This document shows positions 16,179 through 23,726 of a stretch of 23,795 bases of DNA, piece after piece. Both the position numbers and the translations under genes were made by a program. Below the pieces are notes generated by a model, which saw only the letters and a program-made list of their open reading frames with translations, was not told the origin of the DNA and did no database searches. The stretch's first letter is position 1, and each line of letters starts with the position of its first letter. The DNA is taken from contig CAYYSU010000039.1 of NCBI GenBank assembly GCA_964474455.1, positions 1 through 23,795 on the forward strand, read 5' to 3'. This stretch comes from BM520 sp964474455 (GTDB taxonomy: Bacteria > Bacteroidota > Bacteroidia > Bacteroidales > BM520).

Positions 16179-17840
16179 TCATCGTCTCCGCATCTCAATT
16201 ATACGATAGAGACCAACACTATTTGCAGAAATAGTGTCATACCGCCAATAGAGCTCTTCAGGCAAGATAATAGGTTTATCCTTTTGAAGCATAAGTAAAT
16301 AATCAGGCTCATGATCCGGTATTATCAACTCCCATGCTATCTCGTCATGTCCAAAAAATCTTGAATTCTTGTCGATTAATGTCAAAGGATTATCTTTAAC
16401 ACGTGCTGTGATAAAATGACCGCCCGTGGCCTCATAGTTTTCATAGCAAACAACCTTGTTCTCTGCTCCCAGTGCATTATTAATATGAGCCATATACCAC
16501 TCTGTATCACGTGAAATAAGCATTGCCGAAGAATAATCATTCCATTCATCTGAAGAGTGGATAAGATATTCCGCCACGGGATAAATCTGTTTATCAATAT
16601 AATCGCAAATAACATTCTTGTGCATATATGTACTTATCAGAGCAGGAACTATCAGGAGAAGAGAAAACTTTTCATATTTAGATTTACTAACCATTACAAT
16701 GATAAAAACAACCATAAAAACAGCCAAAAGAAGTTGTACTCTTTTATGAATAGATGACCCGGCTCCGACAATCTTGCCCGGCAACAGGAGTAGAGCCAAA
16801 AATAATAGAGTAATCATTATCAACGAGGTGATCACAAAAACGTTGTTGCGGGACGAGAATAATCCCGCTTTACATTCACTCTTCCTTATACGGGATATCA
16901 TAACAGTTAAAATCCCAAATACTATTAATGATATTAAAGAAATGATAAAAACACCAAAGGTGTGACCTTCACTAACACCCTGATATCCAACAAGGAAGCG
17001 CAGGGAAAACAACTCTTTAATCGGTTGTAGAGAAAAATTTGAAAATGAAAATGATGAGGACACCTGTGTTCTTTGAAAGAAATAGCGCAAAAATATTATC
17101 CCGGGAAGAATATTTGAAAACACGAAAAGTGAAACACGTTTATAGTGAGTTTTACTTTTAAAAAAACCGGCTCTCTTATCTTTAAAAGAAGCAATAAGTG
17201 TAACAGAAAAAAGCACTACAACTACCAGGCTTGCAATGCCGTAGATAAAGATGTGAGTAACATAAATAATCAAAGGGAAGAGAAATAGTCCGACGGCTAA
17301 GATAATGTTCGGTTCCCTGAGATATTTAATCCATAAGGCCATAAACATCAGCATCAAACCAATGCCAATATTATAATTTATCATCCCCCCGATAAATAGC
17401 GAATTAAATATAAACGGTATCATCAAAAATGTCCACCAGATATTAATTTTCAATGTCTTCAACAGGAGATACATTCCAAACTGCATGGAAAAGAGCACAA
17501 CAGCAATAACAATCTGAGACGCTGCCCTGCTACTCATAACGTTTATCAAGGCAGCCATTATAAAATGATCCGTCATGTTGGTACAATGCGAATAATACAT
17601 TTCATAAAAACCTGATATCCCGCTTTGGGGATGGAATATCAGCTCATTAATTATTCGTGAGTTATAAATATGTGGTATCCAGTCGCCAAAAGGCAAAAAA
17701 TCATAGCTAAACAGTCGCAGGAAGATGGTGATATTTACAATGATGACAGAAAAAATAAATATACGGGAAGAAGAGAATACTCTTGAGAGCCAATTTGATT
17801 GTTGTATCATAAAACTGCTGTTTACATTTTCTTCGTACAC
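16179..17840 (-). CDS. Polytopic membrane protein with GT-C-like layout, function unknown
   Basis: The 553-aa protein has about 11 predicted membrane spans (residues about 25 to 400) and a soluble C-terminal part of about 150 residues. After the first span lies FGDWIPHIYNS, with an acidic residue (Asp53) in the first outer loop, as in many GT-C fold glycosyltransferases that use polyprenyl-phosphate sugars. The tail contains SRDTEWYMAHINNALG, VVCYENYEATGGHF and LYWRYD, reminiscent of the lumenal domains of such enzymes. I cannot name the family; the GT-C suggestion rests on topology and the loop acid only. It stands alone, with a good -7 box at 17864-17871. A downstream start at residue 11 is possible. 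Confidence 0.65.
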   Translation of the reverse strand: MYEENVNSSFMIQQSNWLSRVFSSSRIFIFSVIIVNITIFLRLFSYDFLPFGDWIPHIYNSRIINELIFHPQSGISGFYEMYYSHCTNMTDHFIMAALINVMSSRAASQIVIAVVLFSMQFGMYLLLKTLKINIWWTFLMIPFIFNSLFIGGMINYNIGIGLMLMFMALWIKYLREPNIILAVGLFLFPLIIYVTHIFIYGIASLVVVVLFSVTLIASFKDKRAGFFKSKTHYKRVSLFVFSNILPGIIFLRYFFQRTQVSSSFSFSNFSLQPIKELFSLRFLVGYQGVSEGHTFGVFIISLISLIVFGILTVMISRIRKSECKAGLFSSRNNVFVITSLIMITLLFLALLLLPGKIVGAGSSIHKRVQLLLAVFMVVFIIVMVSKSKYEKFSLLLIVPALISTYMHKNVICDYIDKQIYPVAEYLIHSSDEWNDYSSAMLISRDTEWYMAHINNALGAENKVVCYENYEATGGHFITARVKDNPLTLIDKNSRFFGHDEIAWELIIPDHEPDYLLMLQKDKPIILPEELYWRYDTISANSVGLYRIIEMRRR

Positions 17841-17863
17841 TATTTGTGCTTCTAAACTACTTA

Positions 17864-17871
17864 CAAAGATA
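17864..17871 (-). promoter_or_regulatory. -7 box of the polytopic membrane protein gene
   Basis: TATCTTTG on the minus strand is an exact TAnnTTTG match, 23 bases before the ATG at 17840. No clear -33 TTTG partner was identified. Confidence 0.5.
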
Positions 17872-17952
17872 GAAAAATGAGGTGTTTTATAATGAATCTT
17901 TTAATCCAGGCTTAAAATCATAGTTCTATGGATTCGCTTCTTGAAAATTCCC

Positions 17953-17960
17953 TAACTTTA
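17953..17960 (+). promoter_or_regulatory. Near-consensus -7 box of the pentapeptide gene
   Basis: TAACTTTA differs from TAnnTTTG in the last base and ends four bases before the ATG at 17965. If used, the mRNA would be essentially leaderless. Confidence 0.35.
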
Positions 17961-17964
17961 CGCC

Positions 17965-18525
17965 ATGAAATCATTCCAGGATACAGCTATTACCGACTAT
18001 AAGATAACCACAGAGCCGGTTAGTTTTACTGACTGCGAGCTAAACAGCTGCAACTTCAACGATAAAAACCTCAGCGACTACTCATTTGCCGATTGCACTT
18101 TCTTTCGCTGTGATCTATCCAATGCAATCATAACAGATGCTGTTTTAAATAATGTCACGTTTATAGATTGTAAGCTGCTGGGGCTAAATTTCTCCAAAGT
18201 ATCTAAGTTTCTTTTCAGTGTTCGGTTTGAGCTTTCATATCTGGATTATGCTGTTTTTTATAAAAACAACTTAAAAAAAACGATCTTCAATGGATGTACT
18301 ATCCAGGAGGCAACATTTGCAGAGTGTAACCTCGAAAACAGCAGTTTTAACGCTTGTAACATGCGGGACACTCAGTTTGAGAACTGTGATTTACGGAAAG
18401 CAGATTTCGCATCCGCACAGGGATATCGTATTAATCCCAACCACAATAAGATAAAAAAAGCAAAATTCTCATACCCGGATGTATTAACCCTGCTGGATGG
18501 ATTTGATATAACACTGATCGAATAA
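17965..18525 (+). CDS. Pentapeptide-repeat protein, McbG/Qnr-like
   Basis: The 186-aa protein consists largely of A(D/N)LXX-type repeats in five-residue steps: FTDCELNSCNF, YSFADCTFFRCDLSNA, FAECNLENSSFNACNM, and FENCDLRKADF. These predict a right-handed quadrilateral beta-helix. An interruption at about residues 72-92 and the end, GYRINPNHNKIKKAKF, match the layout I recall for McbG (187 aa, microcin B17 immunity), whose tail also has G-x-x-INP. McbG and Qnr proteins mimic DNA and protect gyrase from inhibitors. Gyrase protection here is inference from size and tail; many pentapeptide proteins have other roles. It is a single gene, converging on miaA 56 bases downstream. Confidence 0.85.
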   Translation: MKSFQDTAITDYKITTEPVSFTDCELNSCNFNDKNLSDYSFADCTFFRCDLSNAIITDAVLNNVTFIDCKLLGLNFSKVSKFLFSVRFELSYLDYAVFYKNNLKKTIFNGCTIQEATFAECNLENSSFNACNMRDTQFENCDLRKADFASAQGYRINPNHNKIKKAKFSYPDVLTLLDGFDITLIE

Positions 18526-18581
18526 AATACGGAGTTATTAATTGTTACGATAAAAAAGTTGTGTGACGGCTCTCTTTTTCG

Positions 18582-19457
18582 CTATGCGGGATCAACCCAA
18601 GCGTCAGCTTCTAACCATCGGTAAGAGTCATCCCTTTTAAACCAAGTAATCTGCCTTTTGGCATACCTGCGGCTGTGCGTTTTTATATCTGTTATGGCCT
18701 GCTTCAGGGATATCGACCCATCAAAATAGCTAAACAATTCTTTATATCCTACGGTGTTAAGTGCGTTAAGATCCCGGAATTTATATAGCGACCGTGCCTC
18801 CGCCTCCAGTCCGTGTTCTATCATGATATCCACGCGTTTATTGATACGTTCGTAGAGTTCCTCACGGGGTCGGATGAGGCATATTTTTTCCACATCAAAA
18901 TCACGCACTTTATGGTTTTTTTTTCGCAACTCTGAGAAAGGTATTCCCGTTTGCAGGCATACTTCTATGGCCCTACGCAGGCGGTTGGGGTTATAAATAT
19001 CCACCTCTTCATAATAGTCAGGATCAAGACGTTGCAGCCAAATGCGAAGCCCATGGAGGCCATTTTTTACAAGCTCTGCTTTTACCTGCTCGCGAACAGA
19101 GTCATCAGCGTCAGGAAGATCATCGATACCATAAACCACAGCATCGATATACATGCCCGACCCGCCGGTCATGATAACCGTGTCAGATTGATCGAAAAGC
19201 ACAGGCAACAAATTAAGGACATCCTGCTCATATTTGCTTACGTTGTAGTAATCGTGAATGGAGAGATGACCAATAAAATGGTGCGGCACAGCCTCCAGCT
19301 CAGCCTTTGCGGGTGCTGCTGTGCCAATGTGCATCTCACGGTAAAACTGCCGCGAGTCGCAAGAGATAATATGTGTCTTGTATTTCTTTGCCAAAGATAT
19401 GGAGAGATCCGTTTTACCAACGGCAGTGGGGCCGGAAATAACTATTATACGGGGCAT
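18582..19457 (-). CDS. miaA: tRNA dimethylallyltransferase MiaA
   Basis: The 291-aa enzyme opens with a P-loop, GPTAVGKT at residues 9-16, followed by SCDSRQFY at 32-39 with Asp34 as the expected catalytic base. MTGGSGMYIDAVVYGIDDLP, NPNRLRRAIEV and the C-terminal NTVGYKELFSYFDG and SRRYAKRQITWFKRD are all family hallmarks. MiaA transfers the dimethylallyl group to N6 of A37 in tRNAs reading codons that begin with U. Length is normal for the family. It starts four bases after the pRiA4b-family gene's stop, so the two are almost certainly cotranscribed. Confidence 0.96.
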   Translation of the reverse strand: MPRIIVISGPTAVGKTDLSISLAKKYKTHIISCDSRQFYREMHIGTAAPAKAELEAVPHHFIGHLSIHDYYNVSKYEQDVLNLLPVLFDQSDTVIMTGGSGMYIDAVVYGIDDLPDADDSVREQVKAELVKNGLHGLRIWLQRLDPDYYEEVDIYNPNRLRRAIEVCLQTGIPFSELRKKNHKVRDFDVEKICLIRPREELYERINKRVDIMIEHGLEAEARSLYKFRDLNALNTVGYKELFSYFDGSISLKQAITDIKTHSRRYAKRQITWFKRDDSYRWLEADAWVDPA

Positions 19458-19461
19458 AAAA

Positions 19462-20010
19462 TTATATCTCGTCCTCTTCCTCGTCGTCTTTATCCAAGGT
19501 TTGGAATAAAAGGCTGTTAAAATCTTTCAAAAGAGCGGATGCATCGAGTTCATCATCGACTTCAAGATCAAGTTTTTGATCTACAGGTATATTCAAGAGC
19601 CCTTTTCTAAGAGAACAGTGAGGATAACGTACTTCCGGGTCTGATTCTATCACATCAATCAATTCGATAAAAAAAGTTTTTGGATTCAAAAAATCATACT
19701 CATAGAGGATTCTCTGTTTTGGGTCAGTCATAAAGTCATCGATGCACGAATCTTCCATTACATATTGTTGCATAACACCACCATTAGGCGATTCTCCCCT
19801 TGGCCCGGCCATGTCCAACAGCATTATTTCTGACTGTTTAAACCAATCCTGGTCGCAGATAAAAAATGATGACAGTTCACTTCCTGCCAGGCTGGTAGTT
19901 TGCAATATCGCCAGGTGAAAATCATAAAAAGTTTGATCTTCGGTTAATTCCAAGTCTCTGATAAAATCATCCTTTTCGTCCGTGAGTACTCTGAATTTAT
20001 ATACTTTCAT
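19462..20010 (-). CDS. Plasmid pRiA4b ORF-3-like / IS1096 passenger TnpR-family protein
   Basis: The 182-aa protein starts MKVYKFRVLTDEKDDFIRDL and continues with TFYDFHLAILQ, the N-terminal pattern of the PRiA4_ORF3 domain. Later stretches such as FLNPKTFFIELIDV also fit the small alpha/beta domain. The last 35 residues are strongly acidic, ending DKDDEEEDEI, and are probably disordered. The family name refers to a plasmid gene; here nothing else suggests a mobile element, and the gene lies in a housekeeping setting between cca and miaA. Function is unknown. A -7 box at 20027-20034 lies 17 bases before the start and would also drive miaA. Confidence 0.75.
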   Translation of the reverse strand: MKVYKFRVLTDEKDDFIRDLELTEDQTFYDFHLAILQTTSLAGSELSSFFICDQDWFKQSEIMLLDMAGPRGESPNGGVMQQYVMEDSCIDDFMTDPKQRILYEYDFLNPKTFFIELIDVIESDPEVRYPHCSLRKGLLNIPVDQKLDLEVDDELDASALLKDFNSLLFQTLDKDDEEEDEI

Positions 20011-20026
20011 ATCCTATATCTTGAAT

Positions 20027-20034
20027 CAAAAGTA
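20027..20034 (-). promoter_or_regulatory. -7 box of the pRiA4b-like/miaA operon
   Basis: TACTTTTG on the minus strand matches TAnnTTTG. TTTG at 20059-20062 (minus) could be the -33 element, though the 24-base spacing is a little long. Confidence 0.5.
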
Positions 20035-20145
20035 AAAATAACAAAAATGAGGAAACTACAAACTTCTGAGCAGTGTCGGGTATAATCTTTTTCTGTTACT
20101 AAAGTGGAAGGTGGTGAATTTCACAGCTTGCAAAAGATACTAAAA

Positions 20146-21579
20146 CTATTTTTCAATGAAATTTCGTTTCACTTCAAGGTTCATCTCTCGCCCTTTTTCG
20201 AGTAGAAACAGATAAGCTTCATCAAAATTATTTGGAATTATCCCGTCCAATATTGCCTCACGTATTGCCATTTTCAACACGCCAACATCCTTAGAGGGTT
20301 TCAATCCAAAGGTCTCCATAATCGTCTCACCATTTACCGGAGGTTGCCAGTTACGGATACGATCTTTCTCCTCTACCTCTTTAATTTTTACTCGTACTAA
20401 TGCGAAATTACGAAGGAATCGTTGTTTTTTCTTTTCATTCTTTGAAGTGATATCTGCCTCACACAGTATCATCAGGTCGTCGATATCATCACCCGCATCA
20501 TACAAAAGCCTTCGCACAGCAGAATCAGTCACAATGGACTCCGATAGCACCTGCGGTCTGAGATGTAGAGAAACCATCTTCTGAACATACTTAAGATGAT
20601 CACCCAGGGGCATTTTCATTCTTTTAAAAATCCGGGGAAGCATTTTTGCACCCAGGAAGTCATGGTTATGGAATGTCCAGCCATGATCTTCATCCCAGCG
20701 TTTTGTAACCGGCTTTGCAATGTCATGGAATACCGCTGCCCACCTCAGCCAAGGGTCATCAGACTCTTTGGCCACATTATCCAAAACCTCCAAAGTATGC
20801 GCAAAGTTATCCTTATGACTTCGCCCGGCCTTTGTTTCGGTTCCTTTTAAGAGTACCATCTCAGGAAGAATCTCCTGCAGTAGCCCCGTTTCATATAAAA
20901 GGCAGAATCCAATGGACGGTTTTGGTGTCTTAATAATCTTCATCAACTCATCCACAACCCGCTCTTTGGAGATGATATGAATACGTTTCACATTGCGCGT
21001 AATTGCCGATTTGGATTCCGGTACGATGGAAAACTGCAGTTGAGTTGCAAAACGAATTGCCCGCATCATTCGCAAGGGGTCATCGGAATAGGTAATATTC
21101 GGATCCAACGGAGTACGAATCAGTCTGTTTTTCATATCCCGGATGCCGCCAAAGGGATCCAACATCTCACCAAAAGAGTCATTATTCAGGCTTATTGCCA
21201 AAGCGTTGATAGTAAAGTCGCGGCGTCTCTGATCTTCTTCCAGCGTTCCCTCTTCAACCGTTGGCTTACGCGAGTCATGACGGTAAGACTCCTTCCTGGC
21301 ACCGACAAATTCCAGTTCCAGAAAGCCCTCTCCATCACGTACCTTGATCATGGCAGTACCAAAGTTCTTAAATACCGACACCGTATCGGTATCAGTTCTT
21401 TTGGCCACCAGTTGTGCCAGCTCAATTCCCGAACCCACCGTTACCACATCAATATCTTTAGAATGCCTGTGGAGAAACAGGTCGCGGACAAATCCGCCTA
21501 TCACGTAACTTTGTTGATTCAACTCTACTGATGCCTCTGTAATAATTCTAAATATGCTATGTTGTAAATATCTTTCCAT
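20146..21579 (-). CDS. cca: CCA tRNA nucleotidyltransferase with HD domain
   Basis: The 477-aa protein combines a class II nucleotidyltransferase head, neck and body with a C-terminal HD domain. The head holds GGFVRDLFLHRHSKDIDVV (about 28-46) with the metal-binding DxD. RRRDFTINALA is the conserved template-interacting block, and DPFGGIRDMKNRLIRTP and DDPLRMMRAIRFA follow. The HD region reads HTLEVLDNV...VFHDIAKP. The enzyme adds or repairs the 3' CCA of tRNA; the HD domain in relatives has phosphohydrolase activity. Gene order is cca, pRiA4b-like, miaA on one strand, with cca separated by 135 bases and probably its own unit. It is divergent from the dehydrogenase gene, and a -7 box lies at 21590-21597. 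Confidence 0.94.
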   Translation of the reverse strand: MERYLQHSIFRIITEASVELNQQSYVIGGFVRDLFLHRHSKDIDVVTVGSGIELAQLVAKRTDTDTVSVFKNFGTAMIKVRDGEGFLELEFVGARKESYRHDSRKPTVEEGTLEEDQRRRDFTINALAISLNNDSFGEMLDPFGGIRDMKNRLIRTPLDPNITYSDDPLRMMRAIRFATQLQFSIVPESKSAITRNVKRIHIISKERVVDELMKIIKTPKPSIGFCLLYETGLLQEILPEMVLLKGTETKAGRSHKDNFAHTLEVLDNVAKESDDPWLRWAAVFHDIAKPVTKRWDEDHGWTFHNHDFLGAKMLPRIFKRMKMPLGDHLKYVQKMVSLHLRPQVLSESIVTDSAVRRLLYDAGDDIDDLMILCEADITSKNEKKKQRFLRNFALVRVKIKEVEEKDRIRNWQPPVNGETIMETFGLKPSKDVGVLKMAIREAILDGIIPNNFDEAYLFLLEKGREMNLEVKRNFIEK

Positions 21580-21589
21580 TGGATATCTG

Positions 21590-21597
21590 CAAAAGTA
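21590..21597 (-). promoter_or_regulatory. -7 box of cca
   Basis: TACTTTTG on the minus strand matches TAnnTTTG and ends 10 bases before the ATG at 21579. It is identical to the box used for the pRiA4b-like/miaA unit. Confidence 0.5.
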
Positions 21598-21672
21598 AAA
21601 ATAAACACTGTAAAACCCTGAATGTTTCTTTCATACTCTCAATATTTATGTAGGCAGTAAATGTAAATATAC

Positions 21673-21680
21673 TATCTTTG
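21673..21680 (+). promoter_or_regulatory. -7 box of the dehydrogenase gene
   Basis: TATCTTTG matches TAnnTTTG. The predicted leader is about 45 bases, longer than for the neighbouring genes. Confidence 0.5.
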
Positions 21681-21731
21681 GAATTCATTAAAAAATGACA
21701 TTTAATTATACTCACAAATAAACTAAACACA

Positions 21732-22928
21732 ATGGCAAAAAGAACTATCGTTGCGATGCCTGGTGACGGTATCGGTAAAAGTGTACTTGAAGAAGCGATA
21801 CGCGTACTCGATGCTGCCGGATTTGAGGCAGATTATGTAAATGGTGATATTGGATGGGAATTCTGGTGTAAAGAGGGTAACCCACTACCAGAACGCACAA
21901 CAAAACTCATTGAAAAACATAAGATTGGCCTTTTTGGAGCTATTACCTCAAAGCCAAAAGATGCTGCTGCTTCCGAGCTTAACCCTGAACTACAGGACAA
22001 AGGCCTGGTATATTCAAGCCCTATCGTTGGCCTGCGCCAACACTTTGGACTGGATATTTGTATGCGCCCCACACGCTCATACAAAGGCAACCCCCTAAAC
22101 TTCATCAAAAGAGGAGTGGGTGAAGAGATCGTTGAGCCTATGGTGGATGCCGTAATCTTCCGTCAGAACACTGAAGGACTATACGGCGGAGTGGAATGGT
22201 CAAACCCGGACGAAAAAGTCTATGATGCACTCATGACACACCCTAAGTTTGTCAAGAACTTCGGTAATACACCCAAGGATGAAATCTCTGTTTCGACGCG
22301 TATCTTCACAAAAAAAGCTACCGAACGGATTCTGCGCGCAGCATTCGAACATGCAAAGAACTTTGGTTATAAATCAGTAACGGTTTGTGAGAAGCCTAAC
22401 GTTATCCGTGAAACCTCCGGTATGATGTACAAAATGGCTCAACAAATCCAAAAAGCTGACTATCCTGAAATCGAGCTTTGGAATACCAATATTGATGCAC
22501 AGATGATGTGGCTCACAAAAAATCCTGATAACTACGGGGTGATAGTAGCCGGTAACATGTTCGGTGATATCGTTTCCGATGGCTTCGCCGGACTGATTGG
22601 TGGCCTCGGTTTCGCTTGCTCTGCACAGTTTAACCCGGATACAGGAATTGGCGTTTTCGAACCAACGCACGGTTCTGCTCCAAAGTATGCCGATTATCCT
22701 GTTTCAATCGTGAACCCTATAGCAATGGTAGAGTCAGCATGTATGATGCTCGACTTCATCGATGAGAAAGATATGGCAAAGAAAATCCGTAAGGCAGTAG
22801 CAGAGGTTATTGCAGAAGGTAAAGTCCGCACTTACGACATGATGAAGATGGCAGGTCGTCCTGACGTTGTGGAGAGAGGTGCTGCCAGCACAAAAGAGAT
22901 GGCAGATGCTATCATCGCTAAACTATAA
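21732..22928 (+). CDS. Isocitrate/isopropylmalate-family dehydrogenase, probably NADP-type isocitrate dehydrogenase
   Basis: The 398-aa enzyme has the beta-decarboxylating dehydrogenase hallmarks: PGDGIGKSV at the N-terminus, GLRQHFGLDICMRPTRSYKG with substrate arginines, RQNTEGLYGGVEW with the catalytic tyrosine, the metal site NMFGDIVSDGFAGLIGG, and PTHGSAPKYA in the cofactor loop. Ser96 aligns with Ser113 of E. coli isocitrate dehydrogenase. Lys318-Tyr319 match the Lys344-Tyr345 pair that selects NADP there, and Tyr368 with Lys372 matches Tyr391 and Arg395. These point to isocitrate oxidation with NADP rather than isopropylmalate with NAD, though Asn115 is replaced by Ile and 3-isopropylmalate or another 2-hydroxy acid cannot be excluded. 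It is a single gene between its own promoter and a strong terminator. Confidence 0.85.
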   Translation: MAKRTIVAMPGDGIGKSVLEEAIRVLDAAGFEADYVNGDIGWEFWCKEGNPLPERTTKLIEKHKIGLFGAITSKPKDAAASELNPELQDKGLVYSSPIVGLRQHFGLDICMRPTRSYKGNPLNFIKRGVGEEIVEPMVDAVIFRQNTEGLYGGVEWSNPDEKVYDALMTHPKFVKNFGNTPKDEISVSTRIFTKKATERILRAAFEHAKNFGYKSVTVCEKPNVIRETSGMMYKMAQQIQKADYPEIELWNTNIDAQMMWLTKNPDNYGVIVAGNMFGDIVSDGFAGLIGGLGFACSAQFNPDTGIGVFEPTHGSAPKYADYPVSIVNPIAMVESACMMLDFIDEKDMAKKIRKAVAEVIAEGKVRTYDMMKMAGRPDVVERGAASTKEMADAIIAKL

Positions 22929-22964
22929 AATGCTATAAACACAGTTTAAAACATTATTGATACC

Positions 22965-22997
22965 AAGCCTCTCCGAAAGGAGGGGCTTTTTTATTTT
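22965..22997 (+). terminator. Strong intrinsic terminator after the dehydrogenase
   Basis: AAGCCTCTCC (22965-22974) pairs with GGAGGGGCTT (22979-22988) through ten pairs, one of them T-G, around a GAAA loop. A T-rich tract follows. It lies 37 bases after the stop codon. Confidence 0.9.
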
Positions 22998-23013
22998 TAA
23001 TATCCTTATCTAA

Positions 23014-23160
23014 TCACACCTGATACTTAACATCTAATTGGAGCGTATTCAATCCTTGAACTAGCAACCATTTATCAGCAGTTACTACACGACCGAACAG
23101 GTCAATTACCTTGTAATAAACTATTTCTTCATTATTTAATGTAATAATAACAAATTTCTG
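23014..23160 (-). pseudogene. Remnant of a T9SS C-terminal sorting domain, start-less
   Basis: Reading the minus strand from about 23160 down to a TGA at 23014-23016 gives about 48 residues that include IVYYKVIDLFGRVV and GLNTLQLDV. This is the alternating strand pattern of a type A T9SS sorting domain (y-k-v-x-D-l-x-G-r-x-v, then G-x-n-x-x-x-l-d-v). There is no start codon, and the frame closes upstream at 23182, inside the opposite-strand gene. The final strand and basic end of a full domain are also missing. It looks like the leftover 3' end of another secreted-protein gene. Confidence 0.5.
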
Positions 23161-23162
23161 AC

Positions 23163-23726
23163 ATGCCTGTTGTTTCAAATGCTATTTCTGCTGGAGAAAA
23201 TCATATATTTAGCCTATCCTATCAAGGGCCAGATCATGCAATGATTGACTGGTTCAATCCATTTTCGGTAAAGGCATGTTTATATGTAATGGATAATAAG
23301 TTAAACGTTATTTCAGAGTCTAATCTCGATGATCAGGTATGCTATATTGCATGTGATGTCGAAGCAACATCAGATGGTGGATGTATTTTCATTGCATCCA
23401 GATATGACTATCAGGCAGGAATACAAGAAAGGGATCTGGTTGTTGTAAAAACAGATTCAAATGGCATCTTCACCTGGACAACAGAAATTCACCTTCCGGA
23501 TTTGCCAAACGGTATATATCCCAACCCGGCAAAAGAGTATATCCATATCAAAGACCAATTCATTCCCGGAACGCTACAGGTATTTGATATTAATGGGAAA
23601 CAGGTATTGGAAACAGTAGCAAAAAGTACGGTTGATATAGGCAATCTGACCACCGGCAGCTATATGTATCGAATTGTTAATGCAAAAGGTACTGGTATTT
23701 CAGCAGGGAAGATGATTGTTGAGTAG
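23163..23726 (+). pseudogene. 3' part of a T9SS type A cargo gene, lacking its 5' end
   Basis: The 187-aa frame has no signal peptide, although its last 75 or so residues are a good T9SS sorting domain: GIYPNPAKEYIHIK, LQVFDINGKQVLETV, GNLTTGSYMYRIVN and GKMIVE. T9SS cargo must first cross the inner membrane by Sec, so without a signal peptide this product could not be exported. The N-terminal 110 residues include ATSDGGCIFIASRYDY and LVVVKTDSNGIFTWTTE, like one repeat of the beta-propeller-type proteins that often carry such domains. An in-frame TAA at 23148 blocks extension, and the opposite-strand sorting-domain remnant abuts it. I read it as a truncated gene. A frameshift separating it from an upstream part is unlikely, because the upstream DNA encodes something else. 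Confidence 0.65.

Noticed and set aside
18951..19520. 189-codon plus-strand frame opposite miaA and the pRiA4b-like gene
   Set aside because: It spans two real genes on the other strand and resembles nothing known.
19462..20010. Mobile element suggested by the IS1096/pRiA4b family name
   Set aside because: No transposase, inverted repeats or target duplication nearby; the gene sits in a housekeeping tRNA-gene cluster.
20977..21531. 184-codon plus-strand frame opposite cca
   Set aside because: The minus strand clearly encodes the nucleotidyltransferase catalytic head; the opposite frame shows no family features.
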